In this document: piece by piece, positions 8,238 through 15,949 of the stretch | Layout: each line of letters begins with the position of its first letter | Numbering within the stretch: position 1 is the first letter of the stretch | Origin: Acidiferrobacteraceae bacterium | GTDB taxonomy: Bacteria; Pseudomonadota; Gammaproteobacteria; Arenicellales; UBA868 | Direction of reading: 5' to 3' | NCBI GenBank assembly: GCA_002724185.1 | Contig: PBOB01000082.1 | Location: forward strand, 1 to 42,139 | Length of the DNA stretch: 42,139 nucleotides | Made by a program: the position numbers and the translations under genes | The notes under the pieces: generated by a model | Told to the model about the DNA's origin: nothing | Databases searched by the model: none | Seen by the model: the letters and a program-made list of their open reading frames with translations, nothing else

Positions 8238-9050
8238 TTAATGCAGGTTCAGTGGGGATTCTCTTAGCATGATCTCTAGAGTTTTAATGACAGCGGTTGC
8301 ATTCGATCGTCCTGGGGGTAATAAAAGGTACGGATTCTTAGTTGGTGAAAGTATTGCCCATCTGGCAAGCACTTTTTGTAGTTGGAAGCGTTGGGTAACA
8401 GTAAAATGCCATCGATCAAGAAAGTGCTGCATGTGTATAGGTTCTGCTCCCTTGATGTTAAGGGTATCGGCAAGTTTTTGAAGTGACGTGATTAGCTCCT
8501 CAATATTGTTCATGTTGATTTGAATGAGAGCTGATATTTTTTTGGCGTTGAGAGATGACGCAGGTTTTCCAGGGTGATCTGAGGTTACCTTAAGTACTTG
8601 TACTAATTCCGATGTAGATGCCTGATTTGCTATCGGATAGAAGCCAGCTGCCTCCATATCATAAGCTGTGTCATGTCGATATTCTTGTTCAGGTTGGTTT
8701 ACAGTTATCACGGAAGTTCTGGCCATCGAGTTACATATAATTTGAGGAGGATACCATCGCCTACACGTTGACTCGTCCTGGATGGAGCTAGCTATCCATG
8801 CCATACCTGTGGGTGGACGTCGGTGCCCTGCAATACCTATATTCAAAAAAGGCTGCTGCGGAAGTTCTCCAGAAACGGCATGTATATTGGCTGTTGCGGC
8901 ACTTGAATTTTCTTTACCTACCCCCGATATTGTAAGAAATATGCTGTCATTACGATATAACGGAAATCGCGAAGCCGACGATTCATTATTAAGTTTGTAG
9001 TGCTCAATAATCGGCATTGCTTCAAAGCGTAGAGCAGTGATTATACGCAT
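8238..9050 (-). CDS. nucleoside phosphorylase/nucleosidase-like protein
   Basis: A 270-residue protein whose first about 200 residues follow the MTA/SAH nucleosidase-purine phosphorylase fold: an N-terminal RIITALRFEAMPII strand, a TISGVGKENS glycine turn, LNIGIAGH, the nucleoside-binding YDMEAAGFYPIA motif (Met-Glu pair), and a KVTSDHPG segment. The final about 65 residues are a helical extension with a RWHFTVTQRFQLQKVLARW stretch not typical of MTA nucleosidases. The frame begins at GTG 9062, but the ATG at 9050 has AGGTGG seven bases upstream and was chosen. Adjacent to the SPL-like gene. Substrate may be a nucleoside or a damaged-base product; this is inference. Confidence 0.72.
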   Translation of the reverse strand: MRIITALRFEAMPIIEHYKLNNESSASRFPLYRNDSIFLTISGVGKENSSAATANIHAVSGELPQQPFLNIGIAGHRRPPTGMAWIASSIQDESTCRRWYPPQIICNSMARTSVITVNQPEQEYRHDTAYDMEAAGFYPIANQASTSELVQVLKVTSDHPGKPASSLNAKKISALIQINMNNIEELITSLQKLADTLNIKGAEPIHMQHFLDRWHFTVTQRFQLQKVLARWAILSPTKNPYLLLPPGRSNATAVIKTLEIMLRESPLNLH

Positions 9051-9066
9051 TCTAAGATCCACCTAT

Positions 9067-9942
9067 TTATTTGGCATCAGTTCTGGAGTTGTGACTAGAC
9101 CTAGAGGCTAGCACTCTTTTATAGTAATTCACTTTATTCTCGTATTCTTCTACTTCTTTAAGCTTCCTGCGTCGCCTTGCACCTGCAAGATAGATCTCCA
9201 ACTTTATCATGAGCTCTTTAAGGGCATAGTTTTTTTGGATCGGCGATAGCTTTACTTCAAGCAGCAGTCTTTCTATTACAAATATCCGATATCGATCGAT
9301 TCCCCAGGTCGAATGTGATAGCTGATCTGAGTGCCCGCCATACTTTTCCAATAGTGGTTCTGATATGTATAAGACAGGTTCCTGCGCTGCAATGCGTAAC
9401 CAAAGGTCATAATCTTCACAAACCGGCAAGCTTTCATCAAAAGTTCCATAAATGCCAAAGAGAGAGCGATCTATTATGACTGATGAAGGTGAAATAACGC
9501 AGCGTGGCAGGCAATGTTGAAAGATTTGCCCTCCATATTTCTGATGTTTTTTCATGGGATTGACCCGCTTTCCATTTCGAATCCAGATTTCATCACTGTG
9601 GCAGATTTTGGTATGCCGATTCTCGTTAAGGTAGCTTAACTGGATTTCTAGTTTTCTTGGATACCACATATCATCTGAATCAAGAAATGCAATCCATTGG
9701 CCATGTGCAGCATCAATTCCTCTATTTCGGGCATGACTAACCCCATGGTTAGCTTGTCGAATAAGGATTACTTCTGGATATCTATGCTGGATCTGGGTGA
9801 CTGTCGAATCAGTTGAGCCGTCATCGACTACTATTATTTCTGATGGGCGTAGATTTTGCGCATACACAGAGTCAAGTGCACGTATTATCATATCGCATCG
9901 GTTAAATGTGGGAATTACAACAGACACTTCAGGTTTTTGCAT
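9067..9942 (-). CDS. glycosyltransferase family 2
   Basis: A 291-residue GT-A-fold glycosyltransferase. N-terminal VSVVIPTFNR is the nucleotide-sugar binding start, followed by VVDDGSTDST and a DxD-type FLDSDDMW near residue 95. The acceptor-side segment has VCEDYDLWLRI, which contains the ED motif expected of the catalytic base. A basic GARRRRKLKEVEE helix near the C terminus is likely peripheral membrane or coil. It would transfer sugar to lipid or polysaccharide at the inner membrane. It is the first gene of a six-gene minus-strand run, with GGGAAG ahead of the ATG. No other envelope sugar genes are nearby. Confidence 0.88.
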   Translation of the reverse strand: MQKPEVSVVIPTFNRCDMIIRALDSVYAQNLRPSEIIVVDDGSTDSTVTQIQHRYPEVILIRQANHGVSHARNRGIDAAHGQWIAFLDSDDMWYPRKLEIQLSYLNENRHTKICHSDEIWIRNGKRVNPMKKHQKYGGQIFQHCLPRCVISPSSVIIDRSLFGIYGTFDESLPVCEDYDLWLRIAAQEPVLYISEPLLEKYGGHSDQLSHSTWGIDRYRIFVIERLLLEVKLSPIQKNYALKELMIKLEIYLAGARRRRKLKEVEEYENKVNYYKRVLASRSSHNSRTDAK

Positions 9943-9959
9943 GTCACTTCCCGATCTCA

Positions 9960-9978
9960 GCTTGCAATTTGCGCAAGC
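9960..9978. repeat. small inverted repeat in the leader of the glycosyltransferase operon
   Basis: A six-base stem GCTTGC/GCAAGC with a seven-base loop lies about 18 bases upstream of the glycosyltransferase start codon, inside the 196-base divergent intergenic region (9943-10138). It could be an operator or a leader hairpin. No T-run follows on either strand, so it is unlikely to be a terminator. No other clear signal was seen in the gap. Confidence 0.35.
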
Positions 9979-10138
9979 GATACTTTTGGCTGGCTAAATG
10001 CATTATTGGATCACGAAAGAATGCTACTTATTTCTCAATAAATAACGGCATAATACAACCACTTGGTTGCTACACAGAGATTTAGCGCTTAATTGTTTGA
10101 TTATTTAACACATCAACATTCCTAATGATAACGATTTG

Positions 10139-11047
10139 ATGAGTATTTTTTCCTGGTTATGGCGACAGCCAGCAATTCTTGTGACTTTAACTTGCCTTTT
10201 CTGGGGTGGCAATACGGTGGCTGCTAAGGTAGCCGTTGATAACATTACTCCATATCAAGTAACTTTTGGTCGTTGGGCGATATTGACTATCTTGCTTTTT
10301 ACATTTTATCGTCGCTCTATTTCTGAGGTGTGGTCAATCGTTCGACCAAACTGGATCTATGTGGTACTTATGGGCGGAATTGGTTTTGTGATGTTTAACA
10401 TTCTTTTTTACCATGCTGGACACAGAACCACCGCAGTCAATATTGGAATTCTGCAGGGCTCAATTCCTATTTTTGTGATAATTGGTACCTTCTTGCTTTA
10501 CAAGAATAAATTGCGATGGGTGCAGATTGTAGGTGTAGCGCTTGGTTTTTTTGGCGTTGCAATAGTGTCTTCTAGGGGTGCACCTCACTTAATTAGGCAT
10601 ATCGAAATGAACTCAGGAGATGCGATGATGATTGTCGCGTGCATAGTATGGGCGAGTTATACGATTGGTCTAAGAAATCGCCCCAAGATACCAGGCTTAA
10701 TTCTATTTGCAATATTTTGCGTGCCAGCTGCTATCGCATCCATCCCTTTTGTGATTTATGAGATCATCTGGGATGGCGCGGTATTACCAACCCGAACTGG
10801 TTGGCTCGTGCTAGTTTATACGACGTTATTCCCTTCATTTCTCGCGCAACTGTTTTTTCTTCGTGGAGTAGATTTGATGGGCCCTGAAATGACTGGCTTA
10901 TACGTTAATTTAACACCAATTTTTGCTGCATTCCTTGCAATTGTAATACTTAACGAAAGTTTTCAACTTTATCATGCAATAGCTTTACTGTTAGTGCTCG
11001 TTGGTTTGTGGCTCGCTCGTGAAAGAGTTAGCAGGCTTATCAAGTAG
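10139..11047 (+). CDS. EamA/DMT-family transporter
   Basis: A 302-residue polytopic protein with two EamA repeats, starting with a hydrophobic LTCLFWGGNTVAAKVAV segment that is the typical first helix of the family. Ten helices can be counted; the second repeat has VNLTPIFAAFLAIVILNE, a very common DMT motif. A TTG codon immediately precedes the ATG at 10139; ATG was taken. It is followed after 24 bases by a Rieske oxygenase alpha gene, and another DMT gene comes after that. This suggests export of an oxidation product or import of its substrate. Substrate is unknown. Confidence 0.9.
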   Translation: MSIFSWLWRQPAILVTLTCLFWGGNTVAAKVAVDNITPYQVTFGRWAILTILLFTFYRRSISEVWSIVRPNWIYVVLMGGIGFVMFNILFYHAGHRTTAVNIGILQGSIPIFVIIGTFLLYKNKLRWVQIVGVALGFFGVAIVSSRGAPHLIRHIEMNSGDAMMIVACIVWASYTIGLRNRPKIPGLILFAIFCVPAAIASIPFVIYEIIWDGAVLPTRTGWLVLVYTTLFPSFLAQLFFLRGVDLMGPEMTGLYVNLTPIFAAFLAIVILNESFQLYHAIALLLVLVGLWLARERVSRLIK

Positions 11048-11071
11048 CCAGTATGGAGTTATGATAGTGAT

Positions 11072-12223
11072 ATGACGAAAGATATCGACTTGGATAGTGC
11101 AACTTTAAGCGGTGTGATGCGGCATGTTTCCGAAGCTGAATCGTTGCCGCCTTGGTGTTACACAAGTCAAGATGTTTATGCTATTGAAAGAGACATAATT
11201 TTTGGGCAATGTTGGGTGAGTGTTGGAAGATGGGATCGATGGCCTACGAATGGTAGTTATGCGGCACTCGAAGTAGCAGGCACACCGATAGTTATCCTAC
11301 GTGATGATGATGGTAATCTCCGGTGTTTTGCCAATACGTGTCGTCATCGAGGCATGTTATTGCTAGAGCAAGGCGAAGGCCAGTGTAGTCATATTACTTG
11401 CCCATTCCATGGTTGGCAGTATCGACTTAATGGGTCATTAAAAGTTGCACCGAGAATGGATGGAGCTCGTAATTTCAATAAGGATGACTACAGCCTTATC
11501 GAGGTGCCTTTGGTATCTCGCGCTGGTTTTGTTTTTGTTAATCTAAGTGGTAACGCGGATGATATAGACAAGTCGCTAGGTGACTTTGAGCGGCTACATC
11601 TACCATGGTCCCTCTCGGATTTAATTACTGCGCATCGTAGTGAGTTTGAAATTCGGTGTAATTGGAAAGCGTTTCTTGAGGTTTTTAATGAGTATTATCA
11701 TATACAAAAAGTTCATCCTCGGACCGTCGGTATGTTATACGAAACGCCTGATCCACCAGAAAACGTTCAGGGTAACTTTACAACTCAATTTGGGCTGCAT
11801 AAGAACGTAGGAAGTGTTGGAATACTTGATGATGGCACAGAGCCTTTACCAGTAATGCCTGGGCTGCGGGGAAGGGAGCTATTGGGTACGCGTTATTCAT
11901 GGGTATATCCCTCGCTCACTTTTGCTGCGTCTGTCGATGCAGTATGGATTCTGGAAGCATTGCCTATGAGTTCTGATAAGACGATGGGATGCTTGACATT
12001 GTGTTTCCCAGAAGAGACCGCTGCCAGGGACGATTTTTCTGAGCGTGTTAATGCGTACAGCAAGCGAATGGATGTTGCTATCGCTGAAGATATTGCCGTT
12101 CTTGAAAGACAGCAAAAGGGCTTAACATCAACGTTGGCTCGTCCAGGACGTTTCTCTCCATTATTAGAGCCCAGTGTCCATGCTTTCCAGTCATGGTTTG
12201 CAGCGCGTTTAACTGAATCTTGA
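11072..12223 (+). CDS. Rieske non-heme iron ring-hydroxylating oxygenase, alpha subunit
   Basis: A 383-residue oxygenase alpha subunit. The Rieske [2Fe-2S] ligands are Cys90-Arg-His92 (CRHRG) and Cys110-Pro-Phe-His113 (CPFHGW). The mononuclear iron ligands His210 and His215 are visible in NEYYHIQKVHP, which replaces the usual NxxDxxH spacing with an NEYYH type seen in choline, carnitine and other quaternary-ammonium Rieske oxygenases. The third ligand should be a late acidic residue. No ferredoxin or reductase gene is adjacent, so electrons must come from elsewhere, possibly the PyrK-like or FNR flavoproteins in this window. It uses O2 and NAD(P)H; substrate is unknown. It ends with a stop codon overlapping the next gene's TTG start. 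Confidence 0.88.
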   Translation: MTKDIDLDSATLSGVMRHVSEAESLPPWCYTSQDVYAIERDIIFGQCWVSVGRWDRWPTNGSYAALEVAGTPIVILRDDDGNLRCFANTCRHRGMLLLEQGEGQCSHITCPFHGWQYRLNGSLKVAPRMDGARNFNKDDYSLIEVPLVSRAGFVFVNLSGNADDIDKSLGDFERLHLPWSLSDLITAHRSEFEIRCNWKAFLEVFNEYYHIQKVHPRTVGMLYETPDPPENVQGNFTTQFGLHKNVGSVGILDDGTEPLPVMPGLRGRELLGTRYSWVYPSLTFAASVDAVWILEALPMSSDKTMGCLTLCFPEETAARDDFSERVNAYSKRMDVAIAEDIAVLERQQKGLTSTLARPGRFSPLLEPSVHAFQSWFAARLTES

Positions 12224-13173
12224 GCCCAAATAACAATCCTCCAGAAGTTTCGAAAAGCGTTTCTCGTACAGAGGGTAATTTCTTTGCTGTGTTAGCCATG
12301 TTCACATGGGCCACTACTTATCCCATTACGGATAGATTATTGGAAACCTGGGACCCAATGTCGTTGGCCGCAACAAGGATTATAGGTGCTGGCATACTTC
12401 TAGCTTGCCTCACCTTTATATTTACTCGCAAGACTTTGAGCTGGCAAGAATGGCCGATAAAGCGCGCCGTTTTAACGGGTATGGTTGGGCTTGGCGCTGG
12501 GACACTGCTCATGAATTTTGGATTTCAGTATTCGAACCCCATCAATGTGGCAGTGATTGCGACGACGGTGCCACTAGTCTCACTTATCATGGGAGTATTT
12601 CGGGGAGAAGAAAAAATGACTTTGCGAATTGGGATCGCGTTATTTTGTGCTCTCCTTGGGGGAGTAATAGTGTCGGTCGCAAACCTAAATACACCGGCTG
12701 GTTTTGAGGGTGGAGAATTTTTAATGATATTAGCTGTAATTAGTTGGACTTGGTTTTCTCGTACGTCGGTCAAGCACTTAGCTGTAATACCGCCGTATCC
12801 TAGGTCAGCACTGACTCTTTTTTCTGGTGGTTTAGTTTTGCTTCCTATCATGGTTCTGGTCCATTGGCTAGGTCTCTTTGAGCTACATTCAAGTTGGGAT
12901 AGATCAGAAATAATTTGGCCCATTTTATTGATTCTTGGGGTTGCCTTCTCAACAAGTTTTTGGATGTTGAGTGCCGATCGAATAGGTGTTACGGTCGCAG
13001 CTATACATGTAAACATTGTGCCATTTTATGTTGTTCTCCTTATGGTTCTTTTTGGTGGAGACTTGTCAATCATTCAAATTGCAGGTGCAGTGCTTGTGTC
13101 TTTCGGTGTGGTGCTTGCACAGCTGACCCGTACGTCAAAAGGCCACGCTGTTCGATTAGCTACAAAATTATGA
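12220..13173 (+). CDS. EamA/DMT-family transporter with TTG start
   Basis: A 317-residue DMT protein with about ten membrane helices; AMFTWATTYPITDRLL is the first EamA helix and LVSFGVVLAQLTRTSK the last. The first codon appears to be TTG at 12220, and TTGA overlaps the stop codon of the Rieske gene by four bases, as ATGA overlaps do, so translational coupling is likely. An ATG at 12298 would begin inside the first helix and is less likely. Two DMT genes flank the oxygenase gene. Direction of transport and substrate cannot be told from the sequence. Confidence 0.85.
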   Translation: MSPNNNPPEVSKSVSRTEGNFFAVLAMFTWATTYPITDRLLETWDPMSLAATRIIGAGILLACLTFIFTRKTLSWQEWPIKRAVLTGMVGLGAGTLLMNFGFQYSNPINVAVIATTVPLVSLIMGVFRGEEKMTLRIGIALFCALLGGVIVSVANLNTPAGFEGGEFLMILAVISWTWFSRTSVKHLAVIPPYPRSALTLFSGGLVLLPIMVLVHWLGLFELHSSWDRSEIIWPILLILGVAFSTSFWMLSADRIGVTVAAIHVNIVPFYVVLLMVLFGGDLSIIQIAGAVLVSFGVVLAQLTRTSKGHAVRLATKL

Positions 13174-13182
13174 CTGATTGTC

Positions 13183-13199
13183 CTGGCTTGCCTAGCCAG
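13183..13199. repeat. hairpin between convergent genes
   Basis: CTGGCT, a five-base loop, then AGCCAG, lies in the 29-base gap between the stop of the DMT gene and the stop of the enoyl-CoA hydratase gene. Position suggests a shared terminator or transcript 3'-end structure, but there is no T-run on either side, so this is weak. Confidence 0.3.
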
Positions 13200-13202
13200 C
13201 CA

Positions 13203-14018
13203 CTATGACATGTTGAAGTTAGGTGATCGCTTATCCAAAAATGCATTAATTCCTTCTTCAAAATCAGCATGCTCAGAACACTCGACAAAACATTCGCCTT
13301 CACGCGATAGTTGTTGTTCAAGACTATTACCTGGGGAATCAAACAGCAGTTTCTTGGTATTGCTAATTGCTAGCGCAGGCGCTGCGACCAATCGCTGAGC
13401 AAGCTCTGTAGTTTGTTTTTCCAGCTGGCCGAGTTCGGTTAGTTGGTTGACGATACCAAAAGCGTGAGCTGTTGGTGCATCGAACTTATCTCCTAAGGCC
13501 ATAAGTTCAAAAGTACGGCGATATCCTATGACTCTCGGTAGAGTCCATGTTGATCCACCATCTGGACTTGCTCCAATACGCGGATATGCAATAGTGAAGA
13601 ACGTATTATTAGCTGCGATTACCATATCACACGCATTCATTAGACTAAATCCATATCCTGCAACTGAACCCTGAACGCTAGCTAGCACTGGTTGGCGAAG
13701 CCTCCGGAGCTCTTGTATTGGTGCTTGTACTTTAGGGATCAGTTCCTTGAATGCTTGTGCAAAAGACGATCGATTAGGAGTGTTTTCGCGCATTTCTTTG
13801 AAGAACTTTAGATCACCTCCCGCCATGAAATGCTCTCCTGCGCCCTTGAGAAGTACAACTCTAATGTTAGATTCCTTAGTAATAGCTGCGGTAATTGTGG
13901 ACAACGCTTCAGTCATTTCAAGATTGAGTGCATTTAGCACATGTGGTCGATTTAGCGTAATTGTCAGAAGATTCCCACAAGATTCAACTGTTACCGTTTC
14001 GTTAGGTGATTTAATCAT
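13203..14018 (-). CDS. enoyl-CoA hydratase/isomerase family protein
   Basis: A 271-residue crotonase-fold protein. The oxyanion-hole segments are AGGDLKFFKEM near 66-76 and SVQGSVAGYGFSLMNACD near 114-131; the acid residue falls in the SPDGGSTWTLPR motif, where the aspartate resembles PaaG-like isomerases rather than the two-glutamate hydratases. It is cytoplasmic, acting on an acyl-CoA double bond. A GAGGAAG ribosome site precedes the ATG 14018. It follows the PyrK-like gene by 47 bases on the same strand, so these may be cotranscribed. An unusual neighbour for a pyrimidine enzyme, suggesting catabolism. Confidence 0.87.
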   Translation of the reverse strand: MIKSPNETVTVESCGNLLTITLNRPHVLNALNLEMTEALSTITAAITKESNIRVVLLKGAGEHFMAGGDLKFFKEMRENTPNRSSFAQAFKELIPKVQAPIQELRRLRQPVLASVQGSVAGYGFSLMNACDMVIAANNTFFTIAYPRIGASPDGGSTWTLPRVIGYRRTFELMALGDKFDAPTAHAFGIVNQLTELGQLEKQTTELAQRLVAAPALAISNTKKLLFDSPGNSLEQQLSREGECFVECSEHADFEEGINAFLDKRSPNFNMS

Positions 14019-14065
14019 CTCTACTTCCTCAGTGTTGAAAGTCTGTATAGTGATAGGACTTCCAA

Positions 14066-14872
14066 CTAAGGTTGTACAACATGCACTGAGCCGCCAGCTT
14101 CCCTGGCTATTCGGCCAAACTCTGCAGAATTAATAAGGTCATCGCTTGAGAATACCGGACCATCCTGACAAACCAATTGCTCATCGAGTGAGCAAACACC
14201 ACAAAGCCCAACTCCACACGCCATATAGCGCTCTAGACAGAGCTCTGCAGGCACCGAATTTGCCACTGCCCAATTTAAGCCGCTTACGAGCATTGGTTCG
14301 GGTCCACAGGTATATAGTCGGCTTGGTACATATTTTTCTAGCAGTTCTGTTACTCTGCCACAGTGTCCGGCGGAGCCGTCGTCCGTAGCAATATCTACAG
14401 TTCCCGGAAATTCGTGAGGATGAAAAATTTCACTTACGCTGGCACCCCCAAGCAATGTTATAGGCTCTATACCTTTAGCGGCAAACATCTGCGCAAGGTA
14501 CAAGAGTGGAGGGGCCCCGACACCACCACCCATCAGCAATGGTTGTTTACAATCAAGTGAAAATCCAACACCCAGCGGTCCTATCAGTCCAAGTTCGTCT
14601 CCAGGACTACATGCCAAGAGCGCCTTTGATGTCAATCCTAAATCTTTTACCGTAATTCTTACGTTACCGTCGTCCCATCCCGCAATTGACATAGGAATAG
14701 CGCTACATACCGATAGGTCATAACCTTTGGGTGGCCTGGGTAACCATACCATCGCGAATTGCCCTGGCACGGGTTGTGTGGGCCAAGCCCTATTTGGTTT
14801 TAGCCAGAGCGAATGACCAACGCTCGTTGTACTTGTGATTTCTACTATCTCAAAAAATGTGGGATATCTCAT
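14066..14872 (-). CDS. dihydroorotate dehydrogenase electron-transfer subunit-like flavoprotein (PyrK type)
   Basis: A 268-residue FAD and [2Fe-2S] reductase subunit. N-terminal beta-barrel FAD domain (PGQFAMVWLP, then IPMSIAG), an NAD-binding core with LMGGGVGAPPLLYLA, CGPEPML, and a C-terminal cluster motif: C-x4-C-x2-C-x7-C in MACGVGLCGVCSLDEQLVC, then QDGPVF. The last cysteine loop is a few residues shorter than I expect for PyrK. ATG 14872 overlaps the upstream PyrD-type stop by one base (TAATG), so the pair is coupled; a GTG at 14881 in frame is not needed. It passes electrons between NAD(H) and the PyrD-type subunit. Confidence 0.82.
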   Translation of the reverse strand: MRYPTFFEIVEITSTTSVGHSLWLKPNRAWPTQPVPGQFAMVWLPRPPKGYDLSVCSAIPMSIAGWDDGNVRITVKDLGLTSKALLACSPGDELGLIGPLGVGFSLDCKQPLLMGGGVGAPPLLYLAQMFAAKGIEPITLLGGASVSEIFHPHEFPGTVDIATDDGSAGHCGRVTELLEKYVPSRLYTCGPEPMLVSGLNWAVANSVPAELCLERYMACGVGLCGVCSLDEQLVCQDGPVFSSDDLINSAEFGRIAREAGGSVHVVQP

Positions 14873-15798
14873 TAAAACCACTCTAAAACACGACCTCTAA
14901 AGTCTTCTAGGTTTTGATATCCTTTTCGATCCATCCAATCAGCTAGGCCTTCAGTTATATTGCTCAATTGTTCTGGATTTCCTGCAAGAGTTGTACCGAC
15001 TTGGACAAGATGTGCCCCACATAATATGTATCGAACGACATCATCTGCATCACATATGCCGCCCATTCCGATCACAGGAGTATCAAGGTTAGCTGCAGTA
15101 AGTGCCTGTACGATATCTAATACTTTTCGAAGGCCGATTGGGCGAATGCCGGCGCCTGATAGTCCACCATAGCCGTTTCCAAGTATCGGTCGTTCCAATT
15201 CAGGATCGATGTCAATCGCAGCGAGGGTATTGATCGCACTAATTGCAGAAGCTCCAGCTCTAGCGCATGCTACTGCTATTTCTCCAATATCGGTAACGTT
15301 TGGAGTCAGCTTGGCGATGATTGGAAGTTTAGTTGAGGCAGCTTCGACCACTTCAGCCGCCGCTCTCGGGTCTTGAGCGGCGAGACGGCCTTTATAAGAG
15401 GCTTTTGGGTGTGGGCAACTCAGATTTATCTCTGCTATCTTTGCGCCAGCTACTGCGACTGCATCAGCAAGTTTCGCAAATTCATCGGGTGTATCCGCTA
15501 CTAAATTAGGAATTATTGTAACACTTCCATTTGTTAGGCTAAATTCATCGACAAATTCATTTAGGCCTGGGTTTGGGAGACCCATAGCGTTGATCCAGGT
15601 GCCAGGCGTTGTCTCCACCGCTGTTGGCCCAGGATAGCCAGGCCTTGGTTTGATTGATATCGACTTGGTTATAAGGGCGCCAACTTTCATTTTCGACATT
15701 CGTCGAAGGATACCCGGTGTTGAATCAAGAATTCCTGACGCCAGCATGACAGGGTTATCAAGATGCAGCCCAGCAAGAGTTACTTGAAGATTAGCCAT
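14872..15798 (-). CDS. dihydroorotate dehydrogenase-like FMN subunit (class 1B PyrD type)
   Basis: A 308-residue TIM-barrel flavoprotein of the class 1 dihydroorotate/dihydropyrimidine dehydrogenase family. It has NPVMLASG at the N terminus, ITKSIS with the FMN-contacting Lys45, NAMGLPNPG, a catalytic Cys128 in INLSCPHP, and a C-terminal GMGGICDADD and VGT phosphate-binding region. The cysteine base marks class 1, and the coupled PyrK-type partner marks type 1B. Reaction: dihydroorotate to orotate with NAD+, or a related dihydropyrimidine. Proteobacteria usually make UMP with a membrane class 2 enzyme, so a catabolic or alternate role is possible. No other pyr gene is beside it. Confidence 0.8.
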   Translation of the reverse strand: MANLQVTLAGLHLDNPVMLASGILDSTPGILRRMSKMKVGALITKSISIKPRPGYPGPTAVETTPGTWINAMGLPNPGLNEFVDEFSLTNGSVTIIPNLVADTPDEFAKLADAVAVAGAKIAEINLSCPHPKASYKGRLAAQDPRAAAEVVEAASTKLPIIAKLTPNVTDIGEIAVACARAGASAISAINTLAAIDIDPELERPILGNGYGGLSGAGIRPIGLRKVLDIVQALTAANLDTPVIGMGGICDADDVVRYILCGAHLVQVGTTLAGNPEQLSNITEGLADWMDRKGYQNLEDFRGRVLEWF

Positions 15799-15949
15799 AT
15801 GATCAGCCAGAGCGCTTATTAATCACTGTTCAGTTTAAGTCAAATAAATAGCCCACATTGAGCTACGGATTAGATCCATGTCTATATTGTATGTGCTTAT
15901 TGCCGAGTTGTCGGGATTCGCTAACAATTAATTGAGGTATTATTACATT

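Noticed and set aside
12525-13016. 163-codon minus-strand frame inside the DMT gene
   Set aside because: It is antisense to a clear membrane transporter, has no family signal and no ribosome site; the plus-strand gene explains the sequence.
15858-15888. TTGAGC and TATATT as promoter for the creatinase-like gene
   Set aside because: A spacer of 19 and imperfect boxes make this too weak to annotate.
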